From an uncultured beta proteobacterium (GTDB taxonomy: Bacteria > Pseudomonadota > Gammaproteobacteria > Burkholderiales > Burkholderiaceae_B), in NCBI GenBank assembly GCA_903924715.1, contig CAIYCP010000553.1, positions 1 to 6,383 on the forward strand: 6,383 bases of DNA, read 5' to 3'. Of the stretch, positions 1 through 6,383 are shown piece after piece (position 1 is the first letter of the stretch; every line of letters starts with the position of its first letter). The translations under genes and the position numbers were made by a program. Under the pieces are notes generated by a model. The model was not told the DNA's origin and ran no database searches. It saw only the letters and a program-made list of their open reading frames with translations.

Positions 1-967
1 GATCTTGTCCAAAAAACGCTTTGAACTCTGCTGCGGTCATCGTCATCGGTGTTGCGCCCATCGCATCAAGTTTGGCCGTCATTTCAGGTGTTTTGACTGA
101 TGCGTTGATTGCTTGATTTAAACGATCGACAAGTTCGGGTGGCAGGTTGCCTGGTCCAAACACCCCCCACCAAACGGCGACTAAAAAGCCCTTCATGCCC
201 TGTTCAACAAAAGTCGGGGTATCCGGCAGGCTTGGGCTGCGCGAAGCGCTGGCGTTGCCGAGTACTTTGACATTGCCACTTTGCATTGCTGATATTGCGG
301 TGATCTGATTGGTGAACATGAGCTGTACCTGCCCGCTCATGAGATCGGTGGTGGCAGGGGCGCCACCGCGATAGGGGATGTGCGGGATCGTGGTGCCCGC
401 CTGCAAGTTAAAGAGCGCGGCGGCCAGATGTTCAGAAGTGCCCGACCCGCCAGAGGCAAAATTTAAGCTGGCAGGATTGCGTTTTGAAAGTTCAATGAGT
501 TCGCTAATATTTTTGACAGGGACAGACTTATGCGCCAGCAAGACATTTGGCATTTGCCCAACGATACCAACGGGGGTTAAATCCTTGTCAGGGTCATAGT
601 TCAAATTGCCGTACAAAGATTTGTTGACTGAATTGCCTGTAGACCCCATCAACAAGGTATAGCCATCGGGGTCTGACTTAGCCACGAACGAGGCAGCGAT
701 ATTGCCACCTGCACCGGCTTTGTTTTCAACCACGACTGTTTGATTAAATTGTTTTGACAGCTCGCTGGCCAAAAGCCGACCCACAATATCCAGTGCACCA
801 CCGGCGTTAAAGGGGATGATGAGTTTGATCGATTTGCTGGGGTAGGCTTGTGCGTGTGCGGTTGAACTCAGCAAGCCCAGACCAAGCACGCTTGCGAGGA
901 TGCCCGCCACGGCCCGGCGCAGTGTTTGATTTGAAAAAAATGAGCGGCTGGTGAGGCGAGTGTTCAT
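1..967 (-). CDS. Bug/TctC-family tripartite tricarboxylate transporter substrate-binding protein (3' end outside window)
   Basis: This is a periplasmic solute receptor of the Bug (TctC) family, which binds small, often carboxylated, compounds and delivers them to a TctAB membrane pair or acts as a sensor. Reading leftward from the ATG at 967 the frame stays open for 322 codons to the window edge. Family length is about 320-335 residues, so only the extreme C-terminus is missing. Residues 1-39 form a signal peptide: a basic start, a hydrophobic run around 19-33, then AHA before Gln40. The mature part shows the family pattern: IPFNAGGALDIVGR (51-64, with the usual Asp at 60), ENKAGAGGN (81-89), DPDGYTLL (99-106), FASGGSGTSEHL (170-181) and HIPYRGGAPATTDL (196-209). 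A GGAG Shine-Dalgarno at 975-978 lies 7 bases before the ATG and supports this start. No TctA or TctB gene is visible. The ligand cannot be read from the sequence. It is transcribed divergently from the acylase gene. Confidence 0.93.
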   Translation of the reverse strand, partial: MNTRLTSRSFFSNQTLRRAVAGILASVLGLGLLSSTAHAQAYPSKSIKLIIPFNAGGALDIVGRLLASELSKQFNQTVVVENKAGAGGNIAASFVAKSDPDGYTLLMGSTGNSVNKSLYGNLNYDPDKDLTPVGIVGQMPNVLLAHKSVPVKNISELIELSKRNPASLNFASGGSGTSEHLAAALFNLQAGTTIPHIPYRGGAPATTDLMSGQVQLMFTNQITAISAMQSGNVKVLGNASASRSPSLPDTPTFVEQGMKGFLVAVWWGVFGPGNLPPELVDRLNQAINASVKTPEMTAKLDAMGATPMTMTAAEFKAFFGQD

Positions 968-1053
968 GGGGTATCTCCGTATCGGCCTGGATCAGAAGCC
1001 AGCAATTTGAATTGCTATTTTTTAATGACATTTTTATAGAAAGTCTAAGTTTA

Positions 1054-1062
1054 GTTATATCA
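1054..1062 (-). promoter_or_regulatory. Candidate extended -10 promoter element for the Bug gene
   Basis: On the minus strand this reads TGATATAAC, a TG-N extension followed by a -10 hexamer close to TATAAT. No good -35 box lies 16-18 bases upstream; the hexamer at the 17-base position is CATCCT. That is tolerable for an extended -10 promoter. Transcription would begin near 1047, giving a leader of about 80 bases before the ATG at 967. An alternative TATAAA lies closer to the gene (1033-1038) but also lacks a -35. This is a motif-based prediction only. Confidence 0.3.
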
Positions 1063-1116
1063 CAGGCTGACCTAATAGGATGAAACTCATCAGGGTGCGG
1101 CCGTCGGTAATAGTTG

Positions 1117-1146
1117 TTGGCAAGTCTTAGGTTTGCCTATCATAAT
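1117..1146 (+). promoter_or_regulatory. Candidate sigma-70 promoter for the acylase gene
   Basis: TTGGCA (1117-1122) resembles the -35 consensus with one mismatch. After 18 bases comes CATAAT (1141-1146), one mismatch from TATAAT. An overlapping reading, TATCAT at 1138-1143, would give a 15-base spacer. Transcription would start near 1153 and leave a leader of roughly 50 bases before the ATG at 1206. The weak point is the C at the usually invariant first base of the -10 hexamer. Confidence 0.35.
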
Positions 1147-1149
1147 GAT
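1139..1149. promoter_or_regulatory. Palindrome ATCAT-A-ATGAT overlapping the predicted -10: possible operator
   Basis: An 11-base perfect palindrome with a one-base centre sits on top of the predicted -10 of the acylase promoter, where a repressor would block transcription. A second short inverted repeat, GATGA-AAC-TCATC, lies at 1079-1091 beside the weak -35 position of the opposing promoter. Palindromes this short arise by chance in AT-rich DNA and no regulator gene is present in the window, so the operator role is inference. Confidence 0.22.
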
Positions 1150-1205
1150 CAGATGATTTCTGCTGCGTTGTGTCCGATCCCTTTTCATTACACCCTTAAC
1201 GTTTT

Positions 1206-3566
1206 ATGACCCATTCTTCAAACTCAACCCATTCTGTTGCAGGTTTGTCGGCACCGATATCGATCACGCTCGACCGCTGGGGCATTCCTCATATCCAGGC
1301 TCAAACGATTGACGACGCTTTCTTTGGGCAAGGCTATGCAGCAGCAATGATGCGGCTGTGGCAACTTGACCTGAATCATCGACGTCAAGTCGGCGCACTG
1401 GCCGAGGTCTTTGGCCCTGCGTTTGTGCCGTTTGATCATGTGGCACGCCTACTCGCCTTTCGTGGCCCGATTGATCAAGAGTGGAAAAAACTCGACCCAC
1501 GTGTAGAAGGGATTGCTGCGGCCTTCGCTGCGGGGATCAACGCCCGAATTGATGAGGTTATGCAAAACCCTGACTTATTGCCCATCGAATTTAAAACGCT
1601 AGGGATGCAACCTGCTCGGTGGTTCAAAGACGATTTGCTGCGCGCGCGGGTAGCTGCCTCACCGAACGTGCAAGGCGAAGTGCGGCGCGCAATTCTGGCA
1701 AGCCGCGGCGTGCTTGAAGCGGATGCGCTGGCGCATCCTCTAGAGCCTGCATGGCCGTTAAAGATTCCTGCAGGATTGGATCCGGCTTCAGTCACACGTG
1801 CTGACTTGAGCTTGCTGAACTACCGCGTGGCGCCCTTGCCTTTCGACAAAATCAAACAGGTTGCACACTTAGACCCAAGTGTCATTGCAGAGATTTTTCA
1901 ACCTGATATTGATTCACGTAACGGCAGTAATGCTTGGGTCATCTCGCCTGCGCTGACGGCGACGGGTCGTCCGGTTTTAGCCAATGATCCACACTTGCCG
2001 TTTAGTATTCCAAGCCCACGTATGGTGTCGCATTTGATGGCACCTGGCTTAAACGTGATTGGTGCCGGCCCCGTATGGCGACCTGGCGTGCAGTTTGGTC
2101 ACAACGAACGGATTGCCTTTGGGCGTACCGATTTTCAGATCGATCAAGAAGACTTATATGTGCTTGAGGTTTCGTCAGACGGGGCGACCTATCGTGGGCC
2201 TCAGGCGGCTGAGCCAATAGAGCGAGTCACCGAAGAGATCAAGGTCAGGGGGCAAGCCCCACAAAAGGTCACCTTGGCATTTGCCGCACTTGGGCCGGTC
2301 GTGTCTGAGAATTTAAAAACGGGGCACGCTGTGGTTTTACGGGCAGCGTGGCTGCAGTCTGGGGCTTCAGCGAATCTTGAATATGTGCCAAAAGTCTTTG
2401 CACAAAACTGGACTGAGTTTCGGGCTGCGATCCGTCATGCGGTGTGGGGTACAAACTATATGTACGCCGATGTTGACGGCAACATTGGCTGGCAGTCAGC
2501 AGGGCGCGTGCCGGTGCGTCGAAATCACGATGGCTTACTACCAGTGCCTGCGGCAGGCGATTACGCTTGGGATGGCATTTTGCCGCTTGATCATATGCCG
2601 GGAGAATTCAATCCGAAACGGGGTTGGATCGCGAGCGCGAATCAAATGCCTTTGCCGCCGGATTGGCCCGTAGCCAAGCGACGAATCAGTTTTGAATGGA
2701 CGGCGAATGATCGCTATCAGCGTATCGTGCAATGCTTGTCAACCAGTCAGACCAAGCATACGCAAAGTGATAGCTGGGCGCTGCAGCAAGACATCTACTC
2801 AACGCGTGCGCGCATTTTGATCGATTTGTTGCATGCGGCTCAAAGCCTAAACCCCGCGCCACTTAAAACAAATTTGCAATGGAGTTTTTTGCATTGGGAT
2901 TGTGAGATTTCTGCTGATTCGCATGAGGCTGCTCTGTATGAATATTGGTGGGGCTTATTGCAACGCGAAGTGCGTTTGTTGTTGGTGCAGCCTTCAATTG
3001 CTGATGTGATTATTGCCTTGCATCCGCATGTCACGCTTGCCGCCTTGCAAAATCCTGACGCGCGGTTTGGGGCAAATCCTGCACGCGCACGAGACAGTCT
3101 TTTAATTGATTGTCTGTTCAGGGCTGTGCGCCAGCTCAGTAAACTCGCGGCTGACAAGGGCTGGGCAACCCCTGGTAAAGAGTTGCCCACGTGGGGCCAA
3201 TTGCATGATGTTCATTTGCGACATCCACTGCAGGCTAAGCTGCCTGAAGAGTTGGCCTTGATCGCAGATGTGAAGGGCCATGGTTCGTCTGGCGATGGGT
3301 CAACGGTATTTGCACGCTGGTGGCCGACGCTTGAAAACATGAATGTCACGGGCGGTGCAAGTTTTAGGGCGGTGGTAGATGTGGGCAATTGGTCGACGGG
3401 TGTTGCCTCGTTGGGACCGGGCCAGGCGGGTTCGCCAGGCGATCGACATTATCGCGATTTATATGACGTGTGGCTAAACAATACGCCTGTGCCGCTCGCG
3501 TTTGATCCACAGCAGGTTGAAAGCGTTGCCGAAGCAGTGTTTCAACTTGTTCCGCTTGTTCGTTAA
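1206..3566 (+). CDS. Penicillin acylase family (peptidase S45) Ntn-hydrolase precursor, no signal peptide
   Basis: This 786-residue protein belongs to the penicillin/cephalosporin/acyl-homoserine-lactone acylase family, which hydrolyses amide bonds between an acyl or aryl-acyl group and an amine. Family members mature by self-cleavage before a Ser that becomes the N-terminal nucleophile of the beta chain. The alpha-chain signature is DRWGIPHIQA (23-32) with GYAAAMMRLWQLD (43-55) and GALAEVFG (63-70). The cleavage site is G240/S241 in NGSNAW. His263 (NDPHL) is the 23rd residue of the beta chain, the position held by His in glutaryl-cephalosporin acylases and PvdQ. Later motifs are GHNERIAFG (298-306), ADVDGNIGW (421-429), ASANQMP (476-482, Asn479 a candidate oxyanion residue), GGASFRAVVD (716-725) and GDRHYRDLYDVW (745-756). 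Length is normal. The start is the only reasonable ATG: an in-frame TAA lies at 1197-1199 and the conserved domain begins near residue 18. No clear Shine-Dalgarno precedes it. The N-terminus is polar, so the enzyme is probably cytoplasmic, unlike classical periplasmic members. The substrate is unknown. Confidence 0.93.
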   Translation: MTHSSNSTHSVAGLSAPISITLDRWGIPHIQAQTIDDAFFGQGYAAAMMRLWQLDLNHRRQVGALAEVFGPAFVPFDHVARLLAFRGPIDQEWKKLDPRVEGIAAAFAAGINARIDEVMQNPDLLPIEFKTLGMQPARWFKDDLLRARVAASPNVQGEVRRAILASRGVLEADALAHPLEPAWPLKIPAGLDPASVTRADLSLLNYRVAPLPFDKIKQVAHLDPSVIAEIFQPDIDSRNGSNAWVISPALTATGRPVLANDPHLPFSIPSPRMVSHLMAPGLNVIGAGPVWRPGVQFGHNERIAFGRTDFQIDQEDLYVLEVSSDGATYRGPQAAEPIERVTEEIKVRGQAPQKVTLAFAALGPVVSENLKTGHAVVLRAAWLQSGASANLEYVPKVFAQNWTEFRAAIRHAVWGTNYMYADVDGNIGWQSAGRVPVRRNHDGLLPVPAAGDYAWDGILPLDHMPGEFNPKRGWIASANQMPLPPDWPVAKRRISFEWTANDRYQRIVQCLSTSQTKHTQSDSWALQQDIYSTRARILIDLLHAAQSLNPAPLKTNLQWSFLHWDCEISADSHEAALYEYWWGLLQREVRLLLVQPSIADVIIALHPHVTLAALQNPDARFGANPARARDSLLIDCLFRAVRQLSKLAADKGWATPGKELPTWGQLHDVHLRHPLQAKLPEELALIADVKGHGSSGDGSTVFARWWPTLENMNVTGGASFRAVVDVGNWSTGVASLGPGQAGSPGDRHYRDLYDVWLNNTPVPLAFDPQQVESVAEAVFQLVPLVR

Positions 3567-3606
3567 GTGGTCAGTACCTTGAGGCAAGGCTCACGTCACG
3601 ATGTCT

Positions 3607-3987
3607 TTAGCTGTACTCTTTAACGTTCAGTTTAGAAGCGAGCACCTCAGGGACGTCAAGCGGTAAGTCCATCATCCAAAAGGATAAACCTTTGCCGTGG
3701 GTATCCAGATTTAACGCGTCGTTAACGCCACCATCCAGCACGCCTTCAAGTACAAAATTCATTGACTCAAGCTTGGGTAAAACATAACGCGTCACTTTTG
3801 TCGGATGACGATAGCCAAACCATTGTGCAACGCGTGCCTCAGTGAGTTGTTCAACCAATAAAGCAAAGCATTCAGAACTCCAGGCAATGACGCTGATATT
3901 TGAGGTGTTACCTTTGTCGCCAGCACGACCATGCGCGAGTTGGTAAAGAGGCAGCTGAACTGTACTTGAGGGTTTATTTGAACTCAT
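3607..3987 (-). CDS. AtuA-like small protein (ferredoxin-fold C-terminal AtuA domain as a separate chain)
   Basis: This 126-residue protein matches the small domain that follows the DUF1446 domain in fused AtuA proteins. The strongest signature is AHGRAGDKGNTSNISVIAW (residues 18-36), with RAGDKGN at 21-27, followed by an EQLTEARVAQWFG helix (46-58), VTRYVLPKLESMNFVLEG (65-82) and a Gly-rich turn DGGV (85-88). It has no signal peptide or membrane segment and is probably cytoplasmic. Its ATG overlaps the TGA of the upstream AtuA-family gene in the sequence ATGA, and an AGGAG site lies 8 bases upstream, so the two are probably translationally coupled and made together. The two chains total 606 residues, about the size of a fused AtuA protein. 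Family assignment is fairly secure. The biochemical role is not known, although AtuA itself is linked to acyclic terpene (citronellol/geraniol) utilisation in pseudomonads. Confidence 0.88.
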   Translation of the reverse strand: MSSNKPSSTVQLPLYQLAHGRAGDKGNTSNISVIAWSSECFALLVEQLTEARVAQWFGYRHPTKVTRYVLPKLESMNFVLEGVLDGGVNDALNLDTHGKGLSFWMMDLPLDVPEVLASKLNVKEYS

Positions 3988-5426
3988 GCGCGCTGCTCCT
4001 GCACAAAACTAAAGCCCGAGGGGACGGATTCACGAGGGATGGTGCACGATAAAGTGTCTAGGCGAGGGCGTAACGACGTTCGCACGCCACCACCACCTGC
4101 TGGTCCGCAACAATACAACGCGGTCACTTCGCGCAGAATTTTTTCAGCAATCTCTTTTTGTAAATGAACGCCGGCAACGCGCAGTCGAACATCACGAGAG
4201 GCGCCTGCGTAACCTTGCGCCATGAGTTCACCGGCATCATCACCAAAAATACTTAAGGCTCCGATTAAATCAATGCGTAGCGGCAGCAAATGCCCGATGC
4301 GTTTGCGAATAGTCTCGCCCGCCAGTGCTGCCCGTTCTTTGGCTTGAAAGCCGGCGTACGAAATTTCAGCTTCAGCGAGATAACCATTGTCATAGCAGAC
4401 GTTCACTTTGAGCTCATCAGGACGTTGGTGCCCGGTAATGCCTTGCACCAAGATTCGGTCTGTGCCTTCGCGTGTGACGGTGGCTTGCGTAATGTCAGCC
4501 ACAACATCCGGTGTCAAATAGCGCGCCGGATCATGGACTTCATACAAAATTTGTTCGCGGCCCGTGCGATCATCCACACGCCCGCCGGTGTTGGCGGCTT
4601 TGAAGACCGAAAACGTACCATCGGCACGAATCTCTGCAATCGGAAAGCCAATGCAATCCATGCCAGGTACTGATTTTTGCCCGGGCACGCTGTAATAACC
4701 CCCGGTGACCTGGGTGCCACATTCAAGCATGTGACCCGCCATCGTGCCACAGCCCATCAGGTGCCAGTCTTGCATCGACCAGCCAAAGTGCGCAATGGCA
4801 GGTCCTAAGGTAAGCGAGGGATCGGAGACCCGCCCCGTGACCACGATATCTGCGCCCTCGTTCAGCGCTTGCGCGATTTCGCCAGCACCTAAATAGGCGT
4901 TTGCGCTGACCACGCGGGCAGGGTCAATATCGCTACCCAGTCGTTTGAGTAAAAACTTCAATTGCGCAGGTTGGGTCAGATCATCCCCATGCACCACAGC
5001 GATGCGTGGGGTGCGTAAGCCCTGCGCACGCGCCAGGGCAAAGATTCGCTGCGCGCAGGCTTGAGGGTTGGCTGCGCCAAAGTTGCTGACAATTTGAATC
5101 TTGTGATCCAGGCAACGTTTAAGTACGGGCCCGATGAGATCGTCAAGCAAAGGTTCATAGCCCATCGCGGGATTTTTACGTTTTTCAATCTGGGCGAGTG
5201 CGAGCGTACGTTCAGCCAGTGTTTCAAAGTTTAAGACGCCGCCGCCCAAGGCGATCAAGGTGTCAACCACGGGGCCCGCACCATCGGTACGGTCGCCCGA
5301 AAAACCGGTGGCACAGCCCACGTAGAGGGGCTTTGTCTGGGCGAGGCGCTGCGTCGCTGCAGCATTGGGATCGCGAATTTGATTCTGCATAGGTAAACTC
5401 TGCTGAGATGTGGTCTGATATGACAT
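3984..5426 (-). CDS. Acyclic terpene utilisation AtuA family protein (DUF1446)
   Basis: This is a 480-residue member of the AtuA/DUF1446 family, named after Pseudomonas AtuA from the acyclic terpene (citronellol/geraniol) degradation cluster. No reaction is established for the family as far as I know. The family core starts at YVGCATGFSGDR (35-46) and continues with VSNFGAANP (113-121), GADIVVTGRVSDPSL (191-205), GCGTMAGHMLECGTQVTGGY (225-244), a GRVDDRTGREQILYEVHDP stretch (282-300) and CCGPAGGGGVRTS (439-451) near the end. No signal peptide or membrane helix is seen. The first ATG is at 5426, with no good Shine-Dalgarno before it. An in-frame ATG at Met13 (5390), preceded by a weak AGAG-type site, may be the true start, since residues 1-30 are polar and outside the family core. 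It overlaps the downstream small AtuA-like gene by 4 bases (ATGA). No liu- or atu-type carboxylase or acyl-CoA dehydrogenase genes are in the window, so terpene breakdown should not be assumed. Confidence 0.9.
   Translation of the reverse strand: MSYQTTSQQSLPMQNQIRDPNAAATQRLAQTKPLYVGCATGFSGDRTDGAGPVVDTLIALGGGVLNFETLAERTLALAQIEKRKNPAMGYEPLLDDLIGPVLKRCLDHKIQIVSNFGAANPQACAQRIFALARAQGLRTPRIAVVHGDDLTQPAQLKFLLKRLGSDIDPARVVSANAYLGAGEIAQALNEGADIVVTGRVSDPSLTLGPAIAHFGWSMQDWHLMGCGTMAGHMLECGTQVTGGYYSVPGQKSVPGMDCIGFPIAEIRADGTFSVFKAANTGGRVDDRTGREQILYEVHDPARYLTPDVVADITQATVTREGTDRILVQGITGHQRPDELKVNVCYDNGYLAEAEISYAGFQAKERAALAGETIRKRIGHLLPLRIDLIGALSIFGDDAGELMAQGYAGASRDVRLRVAGVHLQKEIAEKILREVTALYCCGPAGGGGVRTSLRPRLDTLSCTIPRESVPSGFSFVQEQRA
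3996..4000 (-). promoter_or_regulatory. Ribosome binding site AGGAG for the AtuA-like small protein
   Basis: On the minus strand AGGAG lies inside the last codons of the upstream AtuA-family gene, 8 bases before the ATG at 3987. It shows that the second protein is a true independent translation start, not the remnant of a fused gene broken by a frameshift. Confidence 0.7.
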
Positions 5427-5481
5427 CTATTTAATCATGCTTGCCCAGACCCCTGCTTGGAGCGGGCAGATTGAAAGGACC

Positions 5482-5487
5482 GAGAGG
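5482..5487 (+). promoter_or_regulatory. Ribosome binding site GAGAGG for the CorA-family gene
   Basis: GAGAGG ends 6 bases before the ATG at 5494, a standard spacing. It decides the start of the CorA-family gene. The 67-base gap between this start and the divergent AtuA-family start must hold any promoters for both genes, but I see no convincing -35/-10 pair in either direction. Confidence 0.65.
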
Positions 5488-5493
5488 CTAAAA

Positions 5494-6383
5494 ATGGACG
5501 AACGCGTTGATGTATCAACCGACACACTGCCCGCGGCACCGCCCGTAAAGTCGGAGATTGTTGCCTCTCGCGTCTATTCCAATGGCCGCAATCCGCGCGG
5601 CGTTGAAATCGATGACTTAAAAACATCCATCGCTGAACCCGACGCACTGGTGTGGCTTGGCTTAAAAGAACCTGACGATGCGTTGCTTGGGCGCGTGGCC
5701 TTGCAGTTGGGGCTCGACGCCCACGTGCTTGACGATTTACAGGCTAAGCACCGCATGCCAAAGGTGATGGATTACGACAACGTGGTGCTGATCGTTGCCA
5801 TGACCGTTGAAGTGCGTGCCTCGGATGGCTTGCCCGCGTTTGGCGAGACGCAGATGTTGATCGGCCCCAATTTTTTATTGACCATCAGACGAGGAGCCCT
5901 GGCACCCCACACCGAGTTACGTAGACGCCTTGAGAGTATGCCTGATCGGTTAGCGCGAGGTAGTGACTTTGTTGCGGCTGAGCTGCTTGATTTGCTGATT
6001 GATCGCTATAACCTGGCAAACGATATGTTTGAAAAAACCATCGAGCCGATGGAACAAACCATGTTGTTGCGAGGCCTCGAAAAGTTAAAGGTTAGAAGGC
6101 TTTATCAATTACGACGCGATTTTCATAAAATGCATAACGCGATTTCACCGTTGGGCGAAGTCTGCCGTCGCCTGTCGCATATCGAAATGGCGCCCATTGA
6201 TGCGCAGACGCGCGCCCAATTTGGTGAGCTGTCTGACCGCGTGTCACGGGTTGATCGCCTGCTTGATAATTTAGGGGATGGTTTAACCTTTGCTTTCGAA
6301 GCTGGCATGCTGATTGAACAGGCCAAGCAGACTGAAACGACACGACGTTTGGCAGCTTGGGCGGCCATTTTGGCTGTGCCCAC
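5494..6383 (+). CDS. corA: CorA-family divalent cation (Mg2+/Co2+, possibly Zn2+) transporter, N-terminal part
   Basis: The frame from the ATG at 5494 is open for 296 codons and runs off the right edge. CorA forms inner-membrane pentamers that carry Mg2+ or Co2+; the related ZntB carries Zn2+. What is visible is the cytoplasmic domain. ALVWLGLKEPD (51-61) is followed by HVLDDLQAKHRMPKVMDYD (77-95), FGETQMLIGPNFLLTIRRG (116-134) and the long stalk helix with RRLYQLRRDFHKMHNAISPL (201-220) and EVCRRL (222-227). The sequence ends in LAAWAAILAVP (286-296), which opens the first membrane helix. The diagnostic GMN loop and second helix should lie just beyond the window, so CorA and ZntB-like subgroups cannot be told apart here. 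Residues 1-20 are a non-conserved, Pro/Ala-rich lead. The family call is secure; the link to its neighbours is probably only positional. Confidence 0.9.
   Translation, partial: MDERVDVSTDTLPAAPPVKSEIVASRVYSNGRNPRGVEIDDLKTSIAEPDALVWLGLKEPDDALLGRVALQLGLDAHVLDDLQAKHRMPKVMDYDNVVLIVAMTVEVRASDGLPAFGETQMLIGPNFLLTIRRGALAPHTELRRRLESMPDRLARGSDFVAAELLDLLIDRYNLANDMFEKTIEPMEQTMLLRGLEKLKVRRLYQLRRDFHKMHNAISPLGEVCRRLSHIEMAPIDAQTRAQFGELSDRVSRVDRLLDNLGDGLTFAFEAGMLIEQAKQTETTRRLAAWAAILAVP

Noticed and set aside
378..599. 73-residue plus-strand open frame at the left end
   Set aside because: It is antisense to the Bug receptor gene, whose minus-strand frame carries all the family motifs.
807..1031. 74-residue minus-strand open frame overlapping the start of the Bug gene
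   Set aside because: It is in a different frame from the Bug protein, and the competing frame has a signal peptide, a Shine-Dalgarno site and family motifs.
1475..1795. 106-residue minus-strand open frame inside the acylase gene
   Set aside because: It is antisense to conserved acylase coding sequence, has a Ser/Arg/Ala-rich composition typical of shadow frames, and has no recognised domain.
3577..3589. Hairpin CCTTG-AGG-CAAGG between the converging acylase and AtuA-like genes, a possible two-way terminator
   Set aside because: The stem is only 5 base pairs and neither side is followed by a run of T, so it does not meet the usual pattern of an intrinsic terminator.
3984..3987. The AtuA split as a recent frameshift in a once-fused gene
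   Set aside because: The second gene has its own ATG and AGGAG site, and both chains have family-typical lengths, which points to a stable two-gene form.
4290..4673. 127-residue open frame on the plus strand inside the AtuA-family gene
   Set aside because: It lies wholly antisense to a strongly conserved family protein and shows no recognisable motif of its own.
6092..6383. Minus-strand open frames at the right end
   Set aside because: They are antisense to the CorA stalk helix region, which is clearly coding on the plus strand.

Overview
The window looks like betaproteobacterial, probably Burkholderiales and possibly Alcaligenaceae, chromosomal DNA of moderate GC. This is inferred from a Bug-type (TctC) periplasmic solute receptor, a family greatly expanded in that group, beside a split AtuA-like pair and a CorA-type transporter. 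I saw no phage genes, insertion sequences, tRNA or rRNA genes or CRISPR arrays. The genus cannot be fixed from this sequence.

Layout: (1) 1-967, minus strand: a Bug/TctC solute-binding protein, complete at its N-terminus and cut by the window's left edge near its C-terminus. (2) 968-1205: a divergent intergenic region with plausible promoters in both directions and two short palindromes. (3) 1206-3566, plus strand: a complete penicillin-acylase-family (S45) Ntn-hydrolase precursor. Its predicted nucleophile is Ser241, and it has no visible signal peptide. (4) 3607-5426, minus strand: a two-gene unit, a 480-residue AtuA-family (DUF1446) protein followed through a 4-base ATGA overlap by a 126-residue AtuA-like small protein. 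It converges on the acylase gene with a gap of 40 bases. (5) 5494-6383, plus strand: the N-terminal part of a CorA-family divalent-cation transporter, cut by the right edge just as the first membrane helix begins.

How the parts may work together: the Bug receptor and the acylase share a divergent control region, so they may serve uptake and hydrolysis of one amide-type compound. That is inference from position only. The AtuA pair is probably one functional unit, two polypeptides that many genomes encode as a single fused protein, but its biochemical reaction is not established. CorA is most likely an unrelated housekeeping neighbour. Nothing here clearly forms an undescribed system. The points most worth following are the signal-less acylase, the split AtuA pair without other terpene-utilisation genes, and the structured divergent intergenic region.
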